A stretch of DNA of 57,830 nucleotides from Methylobacterium frigidaeris (GCF_022179185.1 NZ_BPQJ01000022.1:1-57830), one strand, 5' to 3'; positions 34,908-43,416 are shown, numbered from the stretch's first letter. A program made the numbers and translations. Notes: generated by a model from the sequence alone, not told the origin.

Positions 34908-35861
34908 TCAGGCCCTCTCGATGCGGGGGTCGAGGGCGGTCTGCACCACGTCGACCAGGAGGTTGAGGGTGACGAAGAACATCGCCAGGACCAGGATCGT
35001 GCCCTGGAGCAGCGGCAGGTCGCGCTGGAAGATCGCGGCGTTGAGGAGGAAGCCGGTGCCGGGCCAGGCGAACACGGTCTCGATCAGGATCGAGCCGCCG
35101 AGCAGGTAGCCGAGCTGCAGCCCCATGATGGCGATGGCGGTGGGAGCCGCGTTCTTGACCACGTGGCGGAAGACGCCGAATTCCGACAAGCCCTTGGCGC
35201 GCAGGGCCTGGACGAAGTCCTGGTGCAGGATGTCGCCGACGAGCGCCCGGACGGTGCGGGAGATCACCCCCATCGGGATCACCGACATGGTGATGGCGGG
35301 CAGGAGCAGGTAGCGCAGGTGCTCGAGGTCCGGGAACCAGTTGCCCGACCCTTGGGGCCCGGCGCCGGTGGGCGGCAGCCAGCCGAGTGTGGCCGAGAAC
35401 ACGATCACCATCACGATGCCGAGCCAGTAATGCGGCACGCTGACCCCGAACACCGCGATGGCGGAGGCCACCCGGTCGAGCCAGGAATCGCGGGCGTAGC
35501 CGGCAACGAAGCCGAAGAAGGTGCCGAAGGTGAAGCCGATCAGCGTCGCCACCGAGGCGAGGATCAGGCTGTTGCCGACGGCGCGGCCGACCTCCGCCAG
35601 GACCGGGCGGCCGGTGGCGATCGAGGTTCCGAGGTCGCCCTGCAGCACCTTCCAGAGCCAGAGGCCGTACTGCACCGGCAGCGGCTTGTCGAAGCCGTAG
35701 GCCGCGCGCATCTGCGCCTGCATTTCGGCAGTGGCATCCACCGGCAGGATCGCGCTCAGGGGATCGCCGGGGGCGAGGTGGACGAGGAGGAAGCACACCA
35801 GGCTGACGCCCAGGGCGACCGGGGCGGCGTAGCCGATGCGCTTGAGGATGAAGAGGATCAT
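34908..35861 (-). CDS. dppB: Peptide ABC transporter permease (DppB/OppB-like)
   Basis: The 317-residue permease has six helices and the DppB opening (MILFILKRIGYAAPVALGVS). The early periplasmic GDPL motif and the loop QALRAKGLSEFGVFRH are present. It is the first permease gene after the binding-protein gene, from which it is separated by 339 bases holding two repeats of the palindrome family. The ATG at 35861 is the family start; the 42 extra residues upstream are shadow sequence. Confidence 0.93.
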   Translation of the reverse strand: MILFILKRIGYAAPVALGVSLVCFLLVHLAPGDPLSAILPVDATAEMQAQMRAAYGFDKPLPVQYGLWLWKVLQGDLGTSIATGRPVLAEVGRAVGNSLILASVATLIGFTFGTFFGFVAGYARDSWLDRVASAIAVFGVSVPHYWLGIVMVIVFSATLGWLPPTGAGPQGSGNWFPDLEHLRYLLLPAITMSVIPMGVISRTVRALVGDILHQDFVQALRAKGLSEFGVFRHVVKNAAPTAIAIMGLQLGYLLGGSILIETVFAWPGTGFLLNAAIFQRDLPLLQGTILVLAMFFVTLNLLVDVVQTALDPRIERA

Positions 35862-35988
35862 GACGGGAGGATCCCGGGGCTGCGCCGGTTGTCGGAATCG
35901 TGGCCTCGCCCGGCGGGAGCCGGGCGGGTTCGTGGTGTCGCGGGCCTGTCCGAGTTCGCCCGAGGGACCTTCCACCCTCCGCGTCATT

Positions 35989-36013
35989 CCGGGGCCGCGA
36001 AGCGGAGCCCCGG
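35989..36013. repeat. Dispersed palindrome family, copy 4
   Basis: Core CCGGGGCCGCGAAGCGGAGC then CCCGG, flanked on the left by GCGTCATT. It forms an inverted pair with copy 5 about 75 bases away, an arrangement like paired REP units. Confidence 0.75.
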
Positions 36014-36088
36014 ATCCGGAGCCGCTCGTGGTGCCGGATGGAGCGGAGCCCTGTCCGCCTTCCTCGGAAGCCTTGGCGGTTCTGGATT

Positions 36089-36113
36089 CCGGGCTCCGCT
36101 GTCGCGGCCCCGG
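36089..36113. repeat. Dispersed palindrome family, copy 5
   Basis: Core CCGGGCTCCGCTGTCGCGGC then CCCGG, in the reverse orientation to copy 4 and in the same spacer. Left flank GGATT; the outer arms pair only partly. Confidence 0.75.
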
Positions 36114-36159
36114 ACTGACGTCGAGAGTGTCAGGACGGTCGGTTCACTCGAACACGCAT

Positions 36160-36210
36160 CAAGATCTCACTTCGCCCAAGATCTCACTCCGCCCAAAATC
36201 TCACTTCGCC
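36160..36210. repeat. 17-bp tandem repeat, three copies, ending on a stop codon
   Basis: The units are 36160-36176, 36177-36193 and 36194-36210, reading CAAGATCTCACTTCGCC with one change each in units 2 and 3. The third unit contains the stop and last two codons of the peptide-binding protein gene. Seventeen is not a multiple of three, so expansion would alter only the non-coding side. Confidence 0.85.
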
Positions 36211-37823
36211 ATGGTGATTGGCGAGAAATCCTGGAACCAGCTCTGGGCCTGGACGAAGCCCTGCACCTTCTTGCTCATCGCCCGCGGGTTGACGTCGTGG
36301 GTAACCATCAGGAACAGGGCGTCGTCCACGAACTTCTCGTGGATCTTCTGCAAGACCGCGACCTGGTCCTTCGGCTCGAAGGTCGCGCGGACCTCGTCGA
36401 ACAGCTTGTCCATCGCCGGATCGCAGTAATAGCCCCAGTTGGTGCCGTTCGGCGGCGCCAGGTTGCACTGGGCATGGCGGATGAAGGCGGTGAACGGATC
36501 CTGGATCAGGTAGGAGTAGTTCATCGCGGTGCCGCCGCGGGCGCTGTCAGACTTCGAGCCGGCGCGCCAGATGTTGATCAGCGTGTTCCACTCCACGACC
36601 TCGTAATCGACCTTGATGCCGACCTCCGCGAGGTTCTGCTGCAGGAACTCGTTCATCGGCAGCGGCTGCATCTGGCCGGAGCCGGAGGCCGAGATCAGCA
36701 CCTTGGTGGTGAGAGGCTTGTTCGGGCCGTAGCCCGCCTCCTTGAGGAGCTTCTTGGCGGCTTCCGGATCGTAGCCGACCTTGAAGGTGGGCTTGCCGAA
36801 CCAGGGATGGCCGGGGGTGAGGAAGCCTTCTGCAGGGGTGGCGAGGCCGCCGAGGAACTCCTTCAGGCCCTCGCGGTCGATGGCGAGGTTCGCGGCCTTG
36901 CGCACGCGCACGTCGTTCCACGGCGAGCCCTCGGCCCGTGACAGGTGCCAGGTCCAGTTATGCGGATAGAGGTTGGTGACGAGAGCGAAGCCCGCGGCCT
37001 TGAGGGAGGCCACCGCGTCCGGCGCCGGCGCCTCGATCCAGTCGACCTGGCCGGAGCGGAGCGCCGCGACCCGGGCATTGGCCTCGGGGAGGGGCACCAG
37101 CACCATCTTGTCGAGCTTCGGCACCCGGGCCTTGTCCCAGTACTCCTTGTTCGGGACCAGCTCCAGGCGCTCGCGCGGCACGAAGCCTGTGACCTTCCAC
37201 GGGCCGGTGCCGGAGGGCGCCTTGGCGACCGCGTCCCAGCTCTTGCCCTGCTTCTCCCAGTTGGCGGGAGACGACATCAGGATCCAGGCGAGCTGGTAGG
37301 GGAAGGTGGCGTCCGGGGTCTTGGTGACGATCTCCAGCGTCATCGGGTCGACCGCCTTGTAGGAGGCGACGGCCGGGATGCGGGTGCGCCCCTGCGCCGA
37401 CTGGCGCGGGTCGAATTGCGGGCTGTCCGACTTCAGGAGCTTGTCGAGGTTCCAGACCACCGCGTTGGCGTCGAAGGCCGAGCCGTCGTGGAAGGTCACG
37501 CCGGGGCGGAGCGAGAAGATCCAGCGGGTCTTGTCAGCGGGATCGACCTTCCAGGAGGTGGCGAGGCCGGGCGTCAGGTCGGAGGCCTTGTCGGCCCGGC
37601 TGAGGTCCCAGTTGATGAGGGCGTCGTACACCGTGTAGCCGGTGAAGCGCATGCCCTCGCCGCCATTGTCCGCCTGGCCGGTGGTGAGCGGGATGTCGGA
37701 GGCGGTCATGCCGATGCGCAGCACGCCCTGGGCGCTCGCAGACCCCACCAGCGCGAGGGCGAGGACGAGCCCGGACAGGGTCCGCCCGAGCGGGCGCAGG
37801 GGCAGGCGGGTGGGCAGCGGCAT
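36201..37823 (-). CDS. dppA: Peptide ABC transporter substrate-binding protein (DppA/OppA-like, SBP_bac_5)
   Basis: The 540-residue periplasmic binding protein has a signal peptide (about 1-32, ending GSASAQG), the class II SBP_bac_5 fold and the conserved RPGVTFHDGSAFDANAVVWN motif. It delivers peptides or other solutes (nickel, opines, glycosides) to DppBCDF; specificity is not readable. The start at MPLPTRLPLRP gives a proper leader and was preferred to 38069. It is the first gene of the operon. Confidence 0.94.
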   Translation of the reverse strand: MPLPTRLPLRPLGRTLSGLVLALALVGSASAQGVLRIGMTASDIPLTTGQADNGGEGMRFTGYTVYDALINWDLSRADKASDLTPGLATSWKVDPADKTRWIFSLRPGVTFHDGSAFDANAVVWNLDKLLKSDSPQFDPRQSAQGRTRIPAVASYKAVDPMTLEIVTKTPDATFPYQLAWILMSSPANWEKQGKSWDAVAKAPSGTGPWKVTGFVPRERLELVPNKEYWDKARVPKLDKMVLVPLPEANARVAALRSGQVDWIEAPAPDAVASLKAAGFALVTNLYPHNWTWHLSRAEGSPWNDVRVRKAANLAIDREGLKEFLGGLATPAEGFLTPGHPWFGKPTFKVGYDPEAAKKLLKEAGYGPNKPLTTKVLISASGSGQMQPLPMNEFLQQNLAEVGIKVDYEVVEWNTLINIWRAGSKSDSARGGTAMNYSYLIQDPFTAFIRHAQCNLAPPNGTNWGYYCDPAMDKLFDEVRATFEPKDQVAVLQKIHEKFVDDALFLMVTHDVNPRAMSKKVQGFVQAQSWFQDFSPITMAK

Positions 37824-37974
37824 CGTGGAACTTCCCCGTTGGTGAGTGACGGAGACGAGATTGCAAGAGGCCTGCCAACCGGCTCGCGGCAGGAAGCCCG
37901 GTTCCCGGGCAGCGAGAATGCCTAATTTCCGGGCTGCCTCATTCGCAGGCGAACGATCCAGCGCGAATCTGCTT

Positions 37975-38529
37975 TCATTTGAGGCAGGCTTCGGCCCGTG
38001 CGGCATCGATCTGCCGGTCGGCGACGAGATGGGCGAGGCCGTGAACCAGGGCCCAGGCCCGCAAGGCATCGCGCTCGGCGCCGGCCGGCGACTCGCGCTC
38101 CGTCACCACGCTCCGTAACGCCCCGAACGTGGCCGACGAGGCCTCCGCGAGGTCGGGATGGTCTGCGTCCTCGACCACGCCGCCGAACATCAGCCGGAAG
38201 GTCGCCCGGTCCGCATCGGCGAAGCGCAGATAGGCGCGGCCGAGGGCAGTGAGCCGCTCCGGCGGCTCGGCCCGGCGCCCCGCCTCTTCGAGCGCCTTAC
38301 GCAGAGCCCGAAACCCCTCGGTCGCGAGCGCAGCCAGCAGCGCCTCGCGGCTGGCGAAATGGCGATAGGGCGCGTTGTGCGACACCCCAGCGAGCCGCGC
38401 CGCCTCACGCAAGGTCACCGCCTCGACGCCGCCGGCGCGCAGCAGATCACGCGCCGCCGCGATCAGGCTCCGGCGCAGGTCGCCATGGTGATAGGCCGTA
38501 TCGCCCCCAGATGTTGACAATGCCCACAT
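37975..38529 (-). CDS. TetR/AcrR family transcriptional regulator
   Basis: The 184-residue repressor-type protein has an N-terminal TetR helix-turn-helix (about 15-60; REAARLAGVSHNAPYRHFASREALLAAL) and a WHG-type C-terminal domain (about 80-180). The TAYHHGDLR lead-in is characteristic of this TetR branch. It is divergent from the DUF2306 gene, and a 21-bp palindrome lies between them, so control of that gene and of itself is likely. The ligand is unknown. The ATG at 38529 is assumed; an in-frame TTG at 38520 is possible. Confidence 0.9.
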   Translation of the reverse strand: MWALSTSGGDTAYHHGDLRRSLIAAARDLLRAGGVEAVTLREAARLAGVSHNAPYRHFASREALLAALATEGFRALRKALEEAGRRAEPPERLTALGRAYLRFADADRATFRLMFGGVVEDADHPDLAEASSATFGALRSVVTERESPAGAERDALRAWALVHGLAHLVADRQIDAARAEACLK

Positions 38530-38556
38530 ATCTCCTATGTTGCGCCTGTCAACATA
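38511..38556. promoter_or_regulatory. TetR operator and overlapping promoter
   Basis: The palindrome TATGTTG, seven bases, CAACATA (38536-38556) is the size of a TetR operator. A third half-site ATGTTGACA (38511-38519) pairs with TGTCAACAT (38547-38555). On the plus strand TTGACA (38514-38519) and TATGTT (38536-38541), 16 bases apart, form a promoter for the DUF2306 gene that the operator would cover. Confidence 0.6.
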
Positions 38557-38618
38557 CGCAAACCGGCCGCCGCCGCAAGCCGCGGCGGCCGGCCCGCACC
38601 TTGCGGAAAGCGTCCGCC

Positions 38619-39014
38619 ATGACCCTGCAGCCGCTCCTCCACGCCTCGCCGGTGATCCAGGTCCACGCCGCGGCCGCTCTCGCCGCCCTGGCGCTCGGGG
38701 CGCTGCAATTCGGCCTGCGGCGGGGCGGACGGCGGCACCGGCTGATGGGCCGGCTCTGGGTCGGGCTGATGGCCGTGGTAGCGCTGAGCTCGTTCGGCAT
38801 CTCCGGCCTGCGCCAGGTCGGGCCGTTCAGCTGGATCCATCTCCTGTCGGCATACACGCTCGTGGCCCTGGTGCGGACGGTGCTCCACGCGCGGCGGGGC
38901 CGCATCGCGGCCCATCGCTGGACCATGATCGGGCTCAATCTCGGGGCGCTGGTGATCACCGGGCTGTTCACCCTGCTGCCCGGCCGGATCATGGGGCACG
39001 TGGTGTTCGGGTAA
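38619..39014 (+). CDS. DUF2306 family membrane protein
   Basis: The 131-residue protein has four membrane helices and the DUF2306 features HRLMGRLWVGLM (about 40-51) and HRWTMIGLNLGALVITGLF. Members are small inner-membrane proteins of unknown function with conserved His residues. The gene is single and lies divergently beside a TetR gene that probably controls it. The ATG at 38619 begins the family; the frame upstream to 38511 overlaps the promoter. Confidence 0.85.
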   Translation: MTLQPLLHASPVIQVHAAAALAALALGALQFGLRRGGRRHRLMGRLWVGLMAVVALSSFGISGLRQVGPFSWIHLLSAYTLVALVRTVLHARRGRIAAHRWTMIGLNLGALVITGLFTLLPGRIMGHVVFG

Positions 39015-39076
39015 CGATGTCACGCCGGGGCCGTCGAGCGCGGTCGGTGCGCTCGACGAGGGTGAAGCCCTCCATC

Positions 39077-39112
39077 GGCATCCCGGGGCCGCGCAGCGGA
39101 ACCCGGGATGCC
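39077..39112. repeat. Dispersed palindrome family, copy 6
   Basis: Arms GGCATCCCGGG (39077-39087) and CCCGGGATGCC (39102-39112) enclose the core GCCGCGCAGCGGAA. It lies between the convergent DUF2306 and old yellow enzyme genes. The outer arm differs from copies 1 and 3 but pairs perfectly. Confidence 0.8.
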
Positions 39113-39153
39113 TGAAAGGGGACGAAGGACGGCCGCTGCCGATTTGGAAGCCG

Positions 39154-40305
39154 TCACGCCGGCCGCCACGGCCCCAGCCGCGCGATGTCCCGCTCCCGCC
39201 GCTCCAGCCACCAGCCCGCCTGCTGGGGCCAGGCCTCGAAGCCCGGCTCCTCCGCCCTGTCGAGAGCCCGGCTCGCGCGTGACGCCCAGTTCGGATCGGC
39301 CAGGGCCTCCCGCCCCACCGCGACGAGATCGGCGCGGCCCTCGGCCACGATGGCGTCCGCCTGGCGCGGATCGACGATCAGGCCGACCGCCATGGTGGCG
39401 AGCCCCGTCTCCCGCTTCACGGCCTCGGCGAAGCCGACCTGGAAGCCGTAATCGCGTCGGATCCGGGCAGCGGTGGCGGAGCCGGACAGGCCACCCGACG
39501 AGCAGTCGAGCACGTCGACACCGAGGGCCCGCAACTCGGCGGCCAGGGCGAGGGTGTCGTCGAGGGTCAGGCCGCCCTCGAGCCCGTCCACCGCCGAGAC
39601 CCGCACGAAGAGGGGCTTTCCCGCCGGCCAGGCCTCCCGCAACGCCCGGGCCACTTCGAGGGGGAACCGCATCCGTCCGGTCCGGTCGCCCCCGAAGGCG
39701 TCCTCGCGCCGGTTGGTGAGCGGCGACAGGAAGGTGTGGAGCAGGTAGCCGTGCGCGGCGTGAAGCTCGATCACGTCGAACCCCGCGCGGTGCGCCCGAT
39801 GGGCCGCCGCCACGAAGGCGCCTTTCAGGTCGTCGAGGTCGGAAGGCGAGAGTTCCGCCGGCCTCAGCCAGCCCTCGTCGAGGGGGATCGCGCTCGGCGC
39901 CACAATCGGCCAGGGCGTCTCGCCGCGGGCGATCTCCTGTTCCGAGAGCGGGCCGTTGCCCTCCCACGGGCGCTGCATGCTGGCCTTGCGGCCGGCATGG
40001 GCGAGTTGCAATCCGGCCGCGGCACCGTTCGCCTTCAGGAAATCCGCGACCCGGGCCAGCGCCTCGCCGTGCGCGTCCGACCAGATCCCGAGGTCGCCGT
40101 GGGTGATGCGTCCCTCCGGCACCACCGCGGTCGCCTCCAGGATCACCAGCCCGGCGCCGCCGAGGGCGAATCGGCCGTAATGGACGAGGTGGTGGTCGCC
40201 CGCGATCCCGTCCCGCGCCGAATACTGGCACATCGGCGGGATCACGACGCGGTTGCGGAGAGAAACGTCCCGCAGGCGGACGGGCGTGAAGAGCTGCGCG
40301 GTCAT
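39154..40305 (-). CDS. namA: Old yellow enzyme, YqjM/NamA-like NADPH:flavin oxidoreductase
   Basis: The 383-residue FMN enzyme of the thermophilic-like OYE class has C26 in PPMCQYSA at the same place as the regulatory Cys of YqjM, plus the substrate-binding ELHAAHGYLLHTFLSP region and the phosphate-binding GREALADPNW. It reduces activated alkenes such as enones and nitro compounds. It lies seven bases after the cyclase-family gene on the same strand and is probably co-transcribed with it and the orphan binding protein. Confidence 0.94.
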   Translation of the reverse strand: MTAQLFTPVRLRDVSLRNRVVIPPMCQYSARDGIAGDHHLVHYGRFALGGAGLVILEATAVVPEGRITHGDLGIWSDAHGEALARVADFLKANGAAAGLQLAHAGRKASMQRPWEGNGPLSEQEIARGETPWPIVAPSAIPLDEGWLRPAELSPSDLDDLKGAFVAAAHRAHRAGFDVIELHAAHGYLLHTFLSPLTNRREDAFGGDRTGRMRFPLEVARALREAWPAGKPLFVRVSAVDGLEGGLTLDDTLALAAELRALGVDVLDCSSGGLSGSATAARIRRDYGFQVGFAEAVKRETGLATMAVGLIVDPRQADAIVAEGRADLVAVGREALADPNWASRASRALDRAEEPGFEAWPQQAGWWLERRERDIARLGPWRPA

Positions 40306-40312
40306 TCTTCGC

Positions 40313-41341
40313 TCACACGGTCGCGATCGGCGTCGTCGGCGAGCCGACCGCGCCCGGCAGCCGCAGGGGCGGCGCCGTCAGGAGGAAGCGGGAGCGCCCA
40401 TGCGCCCGCAGCCAGGTCGCGAGCGGGGTGAGGTGCCACAACTCGCCGAGATTGACCCCGAGGCGGAACAGGCAGTGCTCGTGCAGCGGCAGGGTGGCGC
40501 AGCAGCCGTCTCCCGGCAGAGCCGGGTGGACCTCGACGGCGTAGTTGTCGGCGATGAGGGCGGCGAGCCCCGAATCGGTGATCCAGTTGAGCAGCCGCCG
40601 GTCGCGGCCGTCGAGCCCGGCGCAGAGGTCGTGGATCACCGCCGGGTCCGGGTTCCGGTTCATGCCGAGCAGCCGCTCGGCGAAGCCGGTATGCAGGCAG
40701 ACCATGTCGCCGGGCTCGACCACGACCCCGTCGGCATCGAGGATCTGCCGCAGCTGATCATAGCCCACCGCCACCCGCGCGTCGCCGAGATGGGCGTGGA
40801 GGTCGATCATCACACCGCGGCCCTGCATGCCGCGCTCGGCCAGCCGCTCGATGCCGAGGGCCTGGGCGCGCGACGGGGCGCCGGCTTCCTCCGGCGTCGT
40901 CGGGCCGGTGATGTCGGAGCCTGCCCGGAAACCGTTATAGTAAACCGGACGCGGCGTGCCGTCCCCCTCGACGTCGAACAGCGAGCCGACATGGGCGAGG
41001 CTGTCCCACTGCGTCGAGTATTGCAGGTGCAGCACCGCGAGATCGTCGCTGATCACGTCGGTGGCGTCGGGCACCTCCTCGCAGACCAGGAAGTTCATGT
41101 TCGGCCGGCCGCTCGCCCGCACGGTCGGGCGGACCTGCGGCGGGTGCCGGCGGGGGTTGAGGACGTTGCCGCCCGGATAGTCGAGGGGCAGGCTGAGGCA
41201 GAAGGTCAGGCCCTCCCGCACCTCGGCCGCGCCCTGACGCACCTTCTCGGGGGTCAGGAGGTTGAGCCGGCCGAGCTCGTCGTCGGGGCCGAAATCGCCC
41301 CAGGTCGAGCCCTCCGGGCGGCGGCGCCAGCGCATCGTCAT
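40313..41341 (-). CDS. Cyclase family protein (kynurenine formamidase-like)
   Basis: The 342-residue member of the PF04199 metal-dependent cyclase/hydrolase family has the diagnostic segment in the variant form STQWDSLAHVG, followed by GVMIDLHAHLG. Relatives hydrolyse formylkynurenine, cyclic imides or form small rings. The ATG at 41341 overlaps the TGA of the upstream binding-protein gene (ATGA), so the two are translationally coupled. The substrate is probably the solute bound by that receptor or its product, which is an inference from coupling only. Confidence 0.87.
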   Translation of the reverse strand: MTMRWRRRPEGSTWGDFGPDDELGRLNLLTPEKVRQGAAEVREGLTFCLSLPLDYPGGNVLNPRRHPPQVRPTVRASGRPNMNFLVCEEVPDATDVISDDLAVLHLQYSTQWDSLAHVGSLFDVEGDGTPRPVYYNGFRAGSDITGPTTPEEAGAPSRAQALGIERLAERGMQGRGVMIDLHAHLGDARVAVGYDQLRQILDADGVVVEPGDMVCLHTGFAERLLGMNRNPDPAVIHDLCAGLDGRDRRLLNWITDSGLAALIADNYAVEVHPALPGDGCCATLPLHEHCLFRLGVNLGELWHLTPLATWLRAHGRSRFLLTAPPLRLPGAVGSPTTPIATV

Positions 41342-42582
41342 TTCTTCACCAGGGGGCAGCGGGACGCCGAGAGCGGCTGGAACGCCTGATCGCCCGGAAC
41401 GGTGGCGACGAGCTTGTAGAGGTCCCAAGGCCCCTTCGACTCGTCCGGCTTCTTGACCTCGAAGAGGTACATGTCGTGGATCATGCGGCCGTCCTCCCGG
41501 ATGCGCCCGCCGCGGGCGTAGAAGTCGTCGACCGGCGCCTCGCGCATCGCCGTCATCACCGCGGCGGTCTCGTCGGCACCGGCCTTCTGGACGGCCTTCA
41601 GGTAGTGCGTCACCGTCGAGTAGACGCCGGCCTGGGACATGTTCGGCATCTTGCCGACGCGCTCGAAGTAGCGCTTCGACCAGGCCCGCGTCTCGTCGTT
41701 GAGGTCCCAGTAGAAGCCTTCCGTCAGGAGCATCCCCTGCGTGGCCTTGAGGCCGAGGCTGTGCACGTCGCTGATGTAGACGAGCAGACCCGCGAGCTTC
41801 TGCCCGCCCTGCGTCAGGCCGAACTCGGCCGCCTGCTTGATGGAATTGGTGGTGTCGGCGCCCGCATTGGCGAGGCCGACGACCTTGGCGCCCGAGCCCT
41901 GCGCCTGGAGCAGGAACGACGAGAAGTCGGGATTGTTGAGCGGCACCCGCACGGAGCCGAGCACCTTGCCGCCATTGGCCTTCACCACCGCGCTCGCGTC
42001 GCGCTCGAGGTCCTGGCCGAAGGCGTAGTCGGCGGTGACGAAGAACCACGACTCGCCCCCGGCCTTGACGGTGGCGAGCGCGGTCGAATTGGCGAGCGCG
42101 TAGGTGTCGTAGGCCCAGTGCACCGAGACGGGGGAACAGGCCTCGTTGGTGAGCCGCACCGCGCCGGGGCCGTTGAACACGATGACCTTGTTCTTGGCCC
42201 GGGCGATGTCGGCGGCGGCGAGCGCGGTGGCCGAGGCCGCCACGTCGAGGATCGCGTCGACCCCGCCGGTGTCGAACCAGGCCCGCGCGGTCGCCGCCGC
42301 GATGTCCGGCTTGTTCTGGTGATCGGCGACCACGACCTCGACGGGGGCGCCCAGCACCTTGCCGCCGAAATCCTCCACCGCCATGCGCGCCGCCGCGGCG
42401 CTGCCGGGCCCGGTCACGTCGGCGTAGGGTCCCGACATGTCGAGCAGGAAGCCGAGGCGCACCACACCGTCGGAGATCTTTTGAGATGTCGTGGCCGGCG
42501 CCTGCTGCGCGCGAGCCACTCCCTGCCAGGCCATGCCCGGCAATGCGACGGCCAGAGCCGCCGCCAGAAGCGTTGTCCTCAC
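41338..42582 (-). CDS. Orphan Liv-type ABC substrate-binding protein (paralogue A)
   Basis: This 414-residue type I periplasmic binding protein has a signal peptide (about 1-26). It belongs to the branched-chain/urea/aromatic group (VRLGFLLDMSGPYADVTGPG, then ADHQNKPDIAAATARAWFD). No permease or ATPase gene accompanies it. The C-terminus (SKGPWDLYKLVATVPGDQAF) is nearly the same as in the protein at 54226-55452. The GTG start at 42582 is supported by AAGGA eight bases upstream. It presumably borrows another Liv-type transporter or acts as a sensor. Confidence 0.9.
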   Translation of the reverse strand: MRTTLLAAALAVALPGMAWQGVARAQQAPATTSQKISDGVVRLGFLLDMSGPYADVTGPGSAAAARMAVEDFGGKVLGAPVEVVVADHQNKPDIAAATARAWFDTGGVDAILDVAASATALAAADIARAKNKVIVFNGPGAVRLTNEACSPVSVHWAYDTYALANSTALATVKAGGESWFFVTADYAFGQDLERDASAVVKANGGKVLGSVRVPLNNPDFSSFLLQAQGSGAKVVGLANAGADTTNSIKQAAEFGLTQGGQKLAGLLVYISDVHSLGLKATQGMLLTEGFYWDLNDETRAWSKRYFERVGKMPNMSQAGVYSTVTHYLKAVQKAGADETAAVMTAMREAPVDDFYARGGRIREDGRMIHDMYLFEVKKPDESKGPWDLYKLVATVPGDQAFQPLSASRCPLVKK

Positions 42583-42729
42583 CCGGTTCGTCCTTCGTCG
42601 AAGACGTTCGTTCGTACGGTACGCCGTCGAGGGCGCCCGGGTGCATGGTCCTGACAAGGGGACCCGGTTGTCAACCGCTGCCTGAGCGGGCCGGTGCTGC
42701 AAAAACCGGTATGGCCTCGCTCAGCCGCT

Positions 42730-43416
42730 TCAGGCCGCCGGCCTCCCACCCTCCGCCGCCCCGAGCCAGGGTTGGGCATTCACCATCCCGACGCGCCAGC
42801 CCGACCCGTCCGGGGCGGCGTAATGGTCGAGACGGGTGAGCGAGCAATTCTCGATCGCGAAGGCGAGGCCGCCCTGGGGACCCAGGTTCAGCGCGAGGGC
42901 GATCGCCGCCCGGATCGTGCCGCCATGAGCCACCGCCACGATGTCGCGGCCGCGATGCTCGACGGTGAGCTCGTCGATCGCGGCGTTCACCCGCGCGCAC
43001 AGCTCCGAAAAGCTCTCGCCGCCCGGCGGGCGCTCGTCGGCGGGCGCGAACCAGTAGCTCGCCGCCGAGGGCTGGCGCTCGGCGAAGAAGCGCGTTCGGT
43101 CCTGGCCCTGCCACTCGCCGAGATTCTGCTCGGCCAGGGCCGGCAGGGCGGTGAGGCGGGGCACATTGCCGTCCACCGTGAAGTCGCCGGCCTGCCACAG
43201 GGCCTCGGCGGTCTGGCGGGTGCGGCCGAGATGGCTCGCGACCCAGACCGCGCCGCGGGGCAGCACCGGGGCGAGGCCGGAGAAGACGTGGACGTCGCCG
43301 CAATCGCACGCGATGTCGCTGCCGCCGTAGATGCGGCCGCCATCGCCCCGCACGGGGGCGTGACGCACCCACCACCAGCGGGTGCGAACGAAGGAGGAGG
43401 GGGGCGAAGCACTCAT
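42730..43416 (-). CDS. Histidine phosphatase family protein
   Basis: The 228-residue phosphoglycerate-mutase-like phosphatase has the N-terminal catalytic R-H pair in VRHAPVRG (R18, H19; Ala replaces the usual Gly of RHG) and the second His in VAHGGTIRAAI. ASHLGRTRQTAEAL is the usual sugar-phosphate contact region. Relatives include the alpha-ribazole phosphatase CobC; the substrate is not clear. The ATG at 43416 (MSASPPSSF) was chosen over 43488. It is divergent from the thioesterase gene. Confidence 0.87.
   Translation of the reverse strand: MSASPPSSFVRTRWWWVRHAPVRGDGGRIYGGSDIACDCGDVHVFSGLAPVLPRGAVWVASHLGRTRQTAEALWQAGDFTVDGNVPRLTALPALAEQNLGEWQGQDRTRFFAERQPSAASYWFAPADERPPGGESFSELCARVNAAIDELTVEHRGRDIVAVAHGGTIRAAIALALNLGPQGGLAFAIENCSLTRLDHYAAPDGSGWRVGMVNAQPWLGAAEGGRPAA

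Larger units (their letters stand above)
35862..36200. other. Repeat-filled spacer between peptide-binding protein and dppB
   Basis: This 339-base gap sits inside what should be one operon. It contains two inverted copies of the dispersed palindrome (about 35989-36013 and 36089-36113) and a 17-bp triple repeat (36160-36210). No gene is visible. The layout suggests mRNA processing or partial termination after the receptor gene. Confidence 0.6.

Noticed and set aside
36160..36210. Possible CRISPR array
   Set aside because: The 17-bp units abut each other with no spacers, and there are no cas genes in the window.
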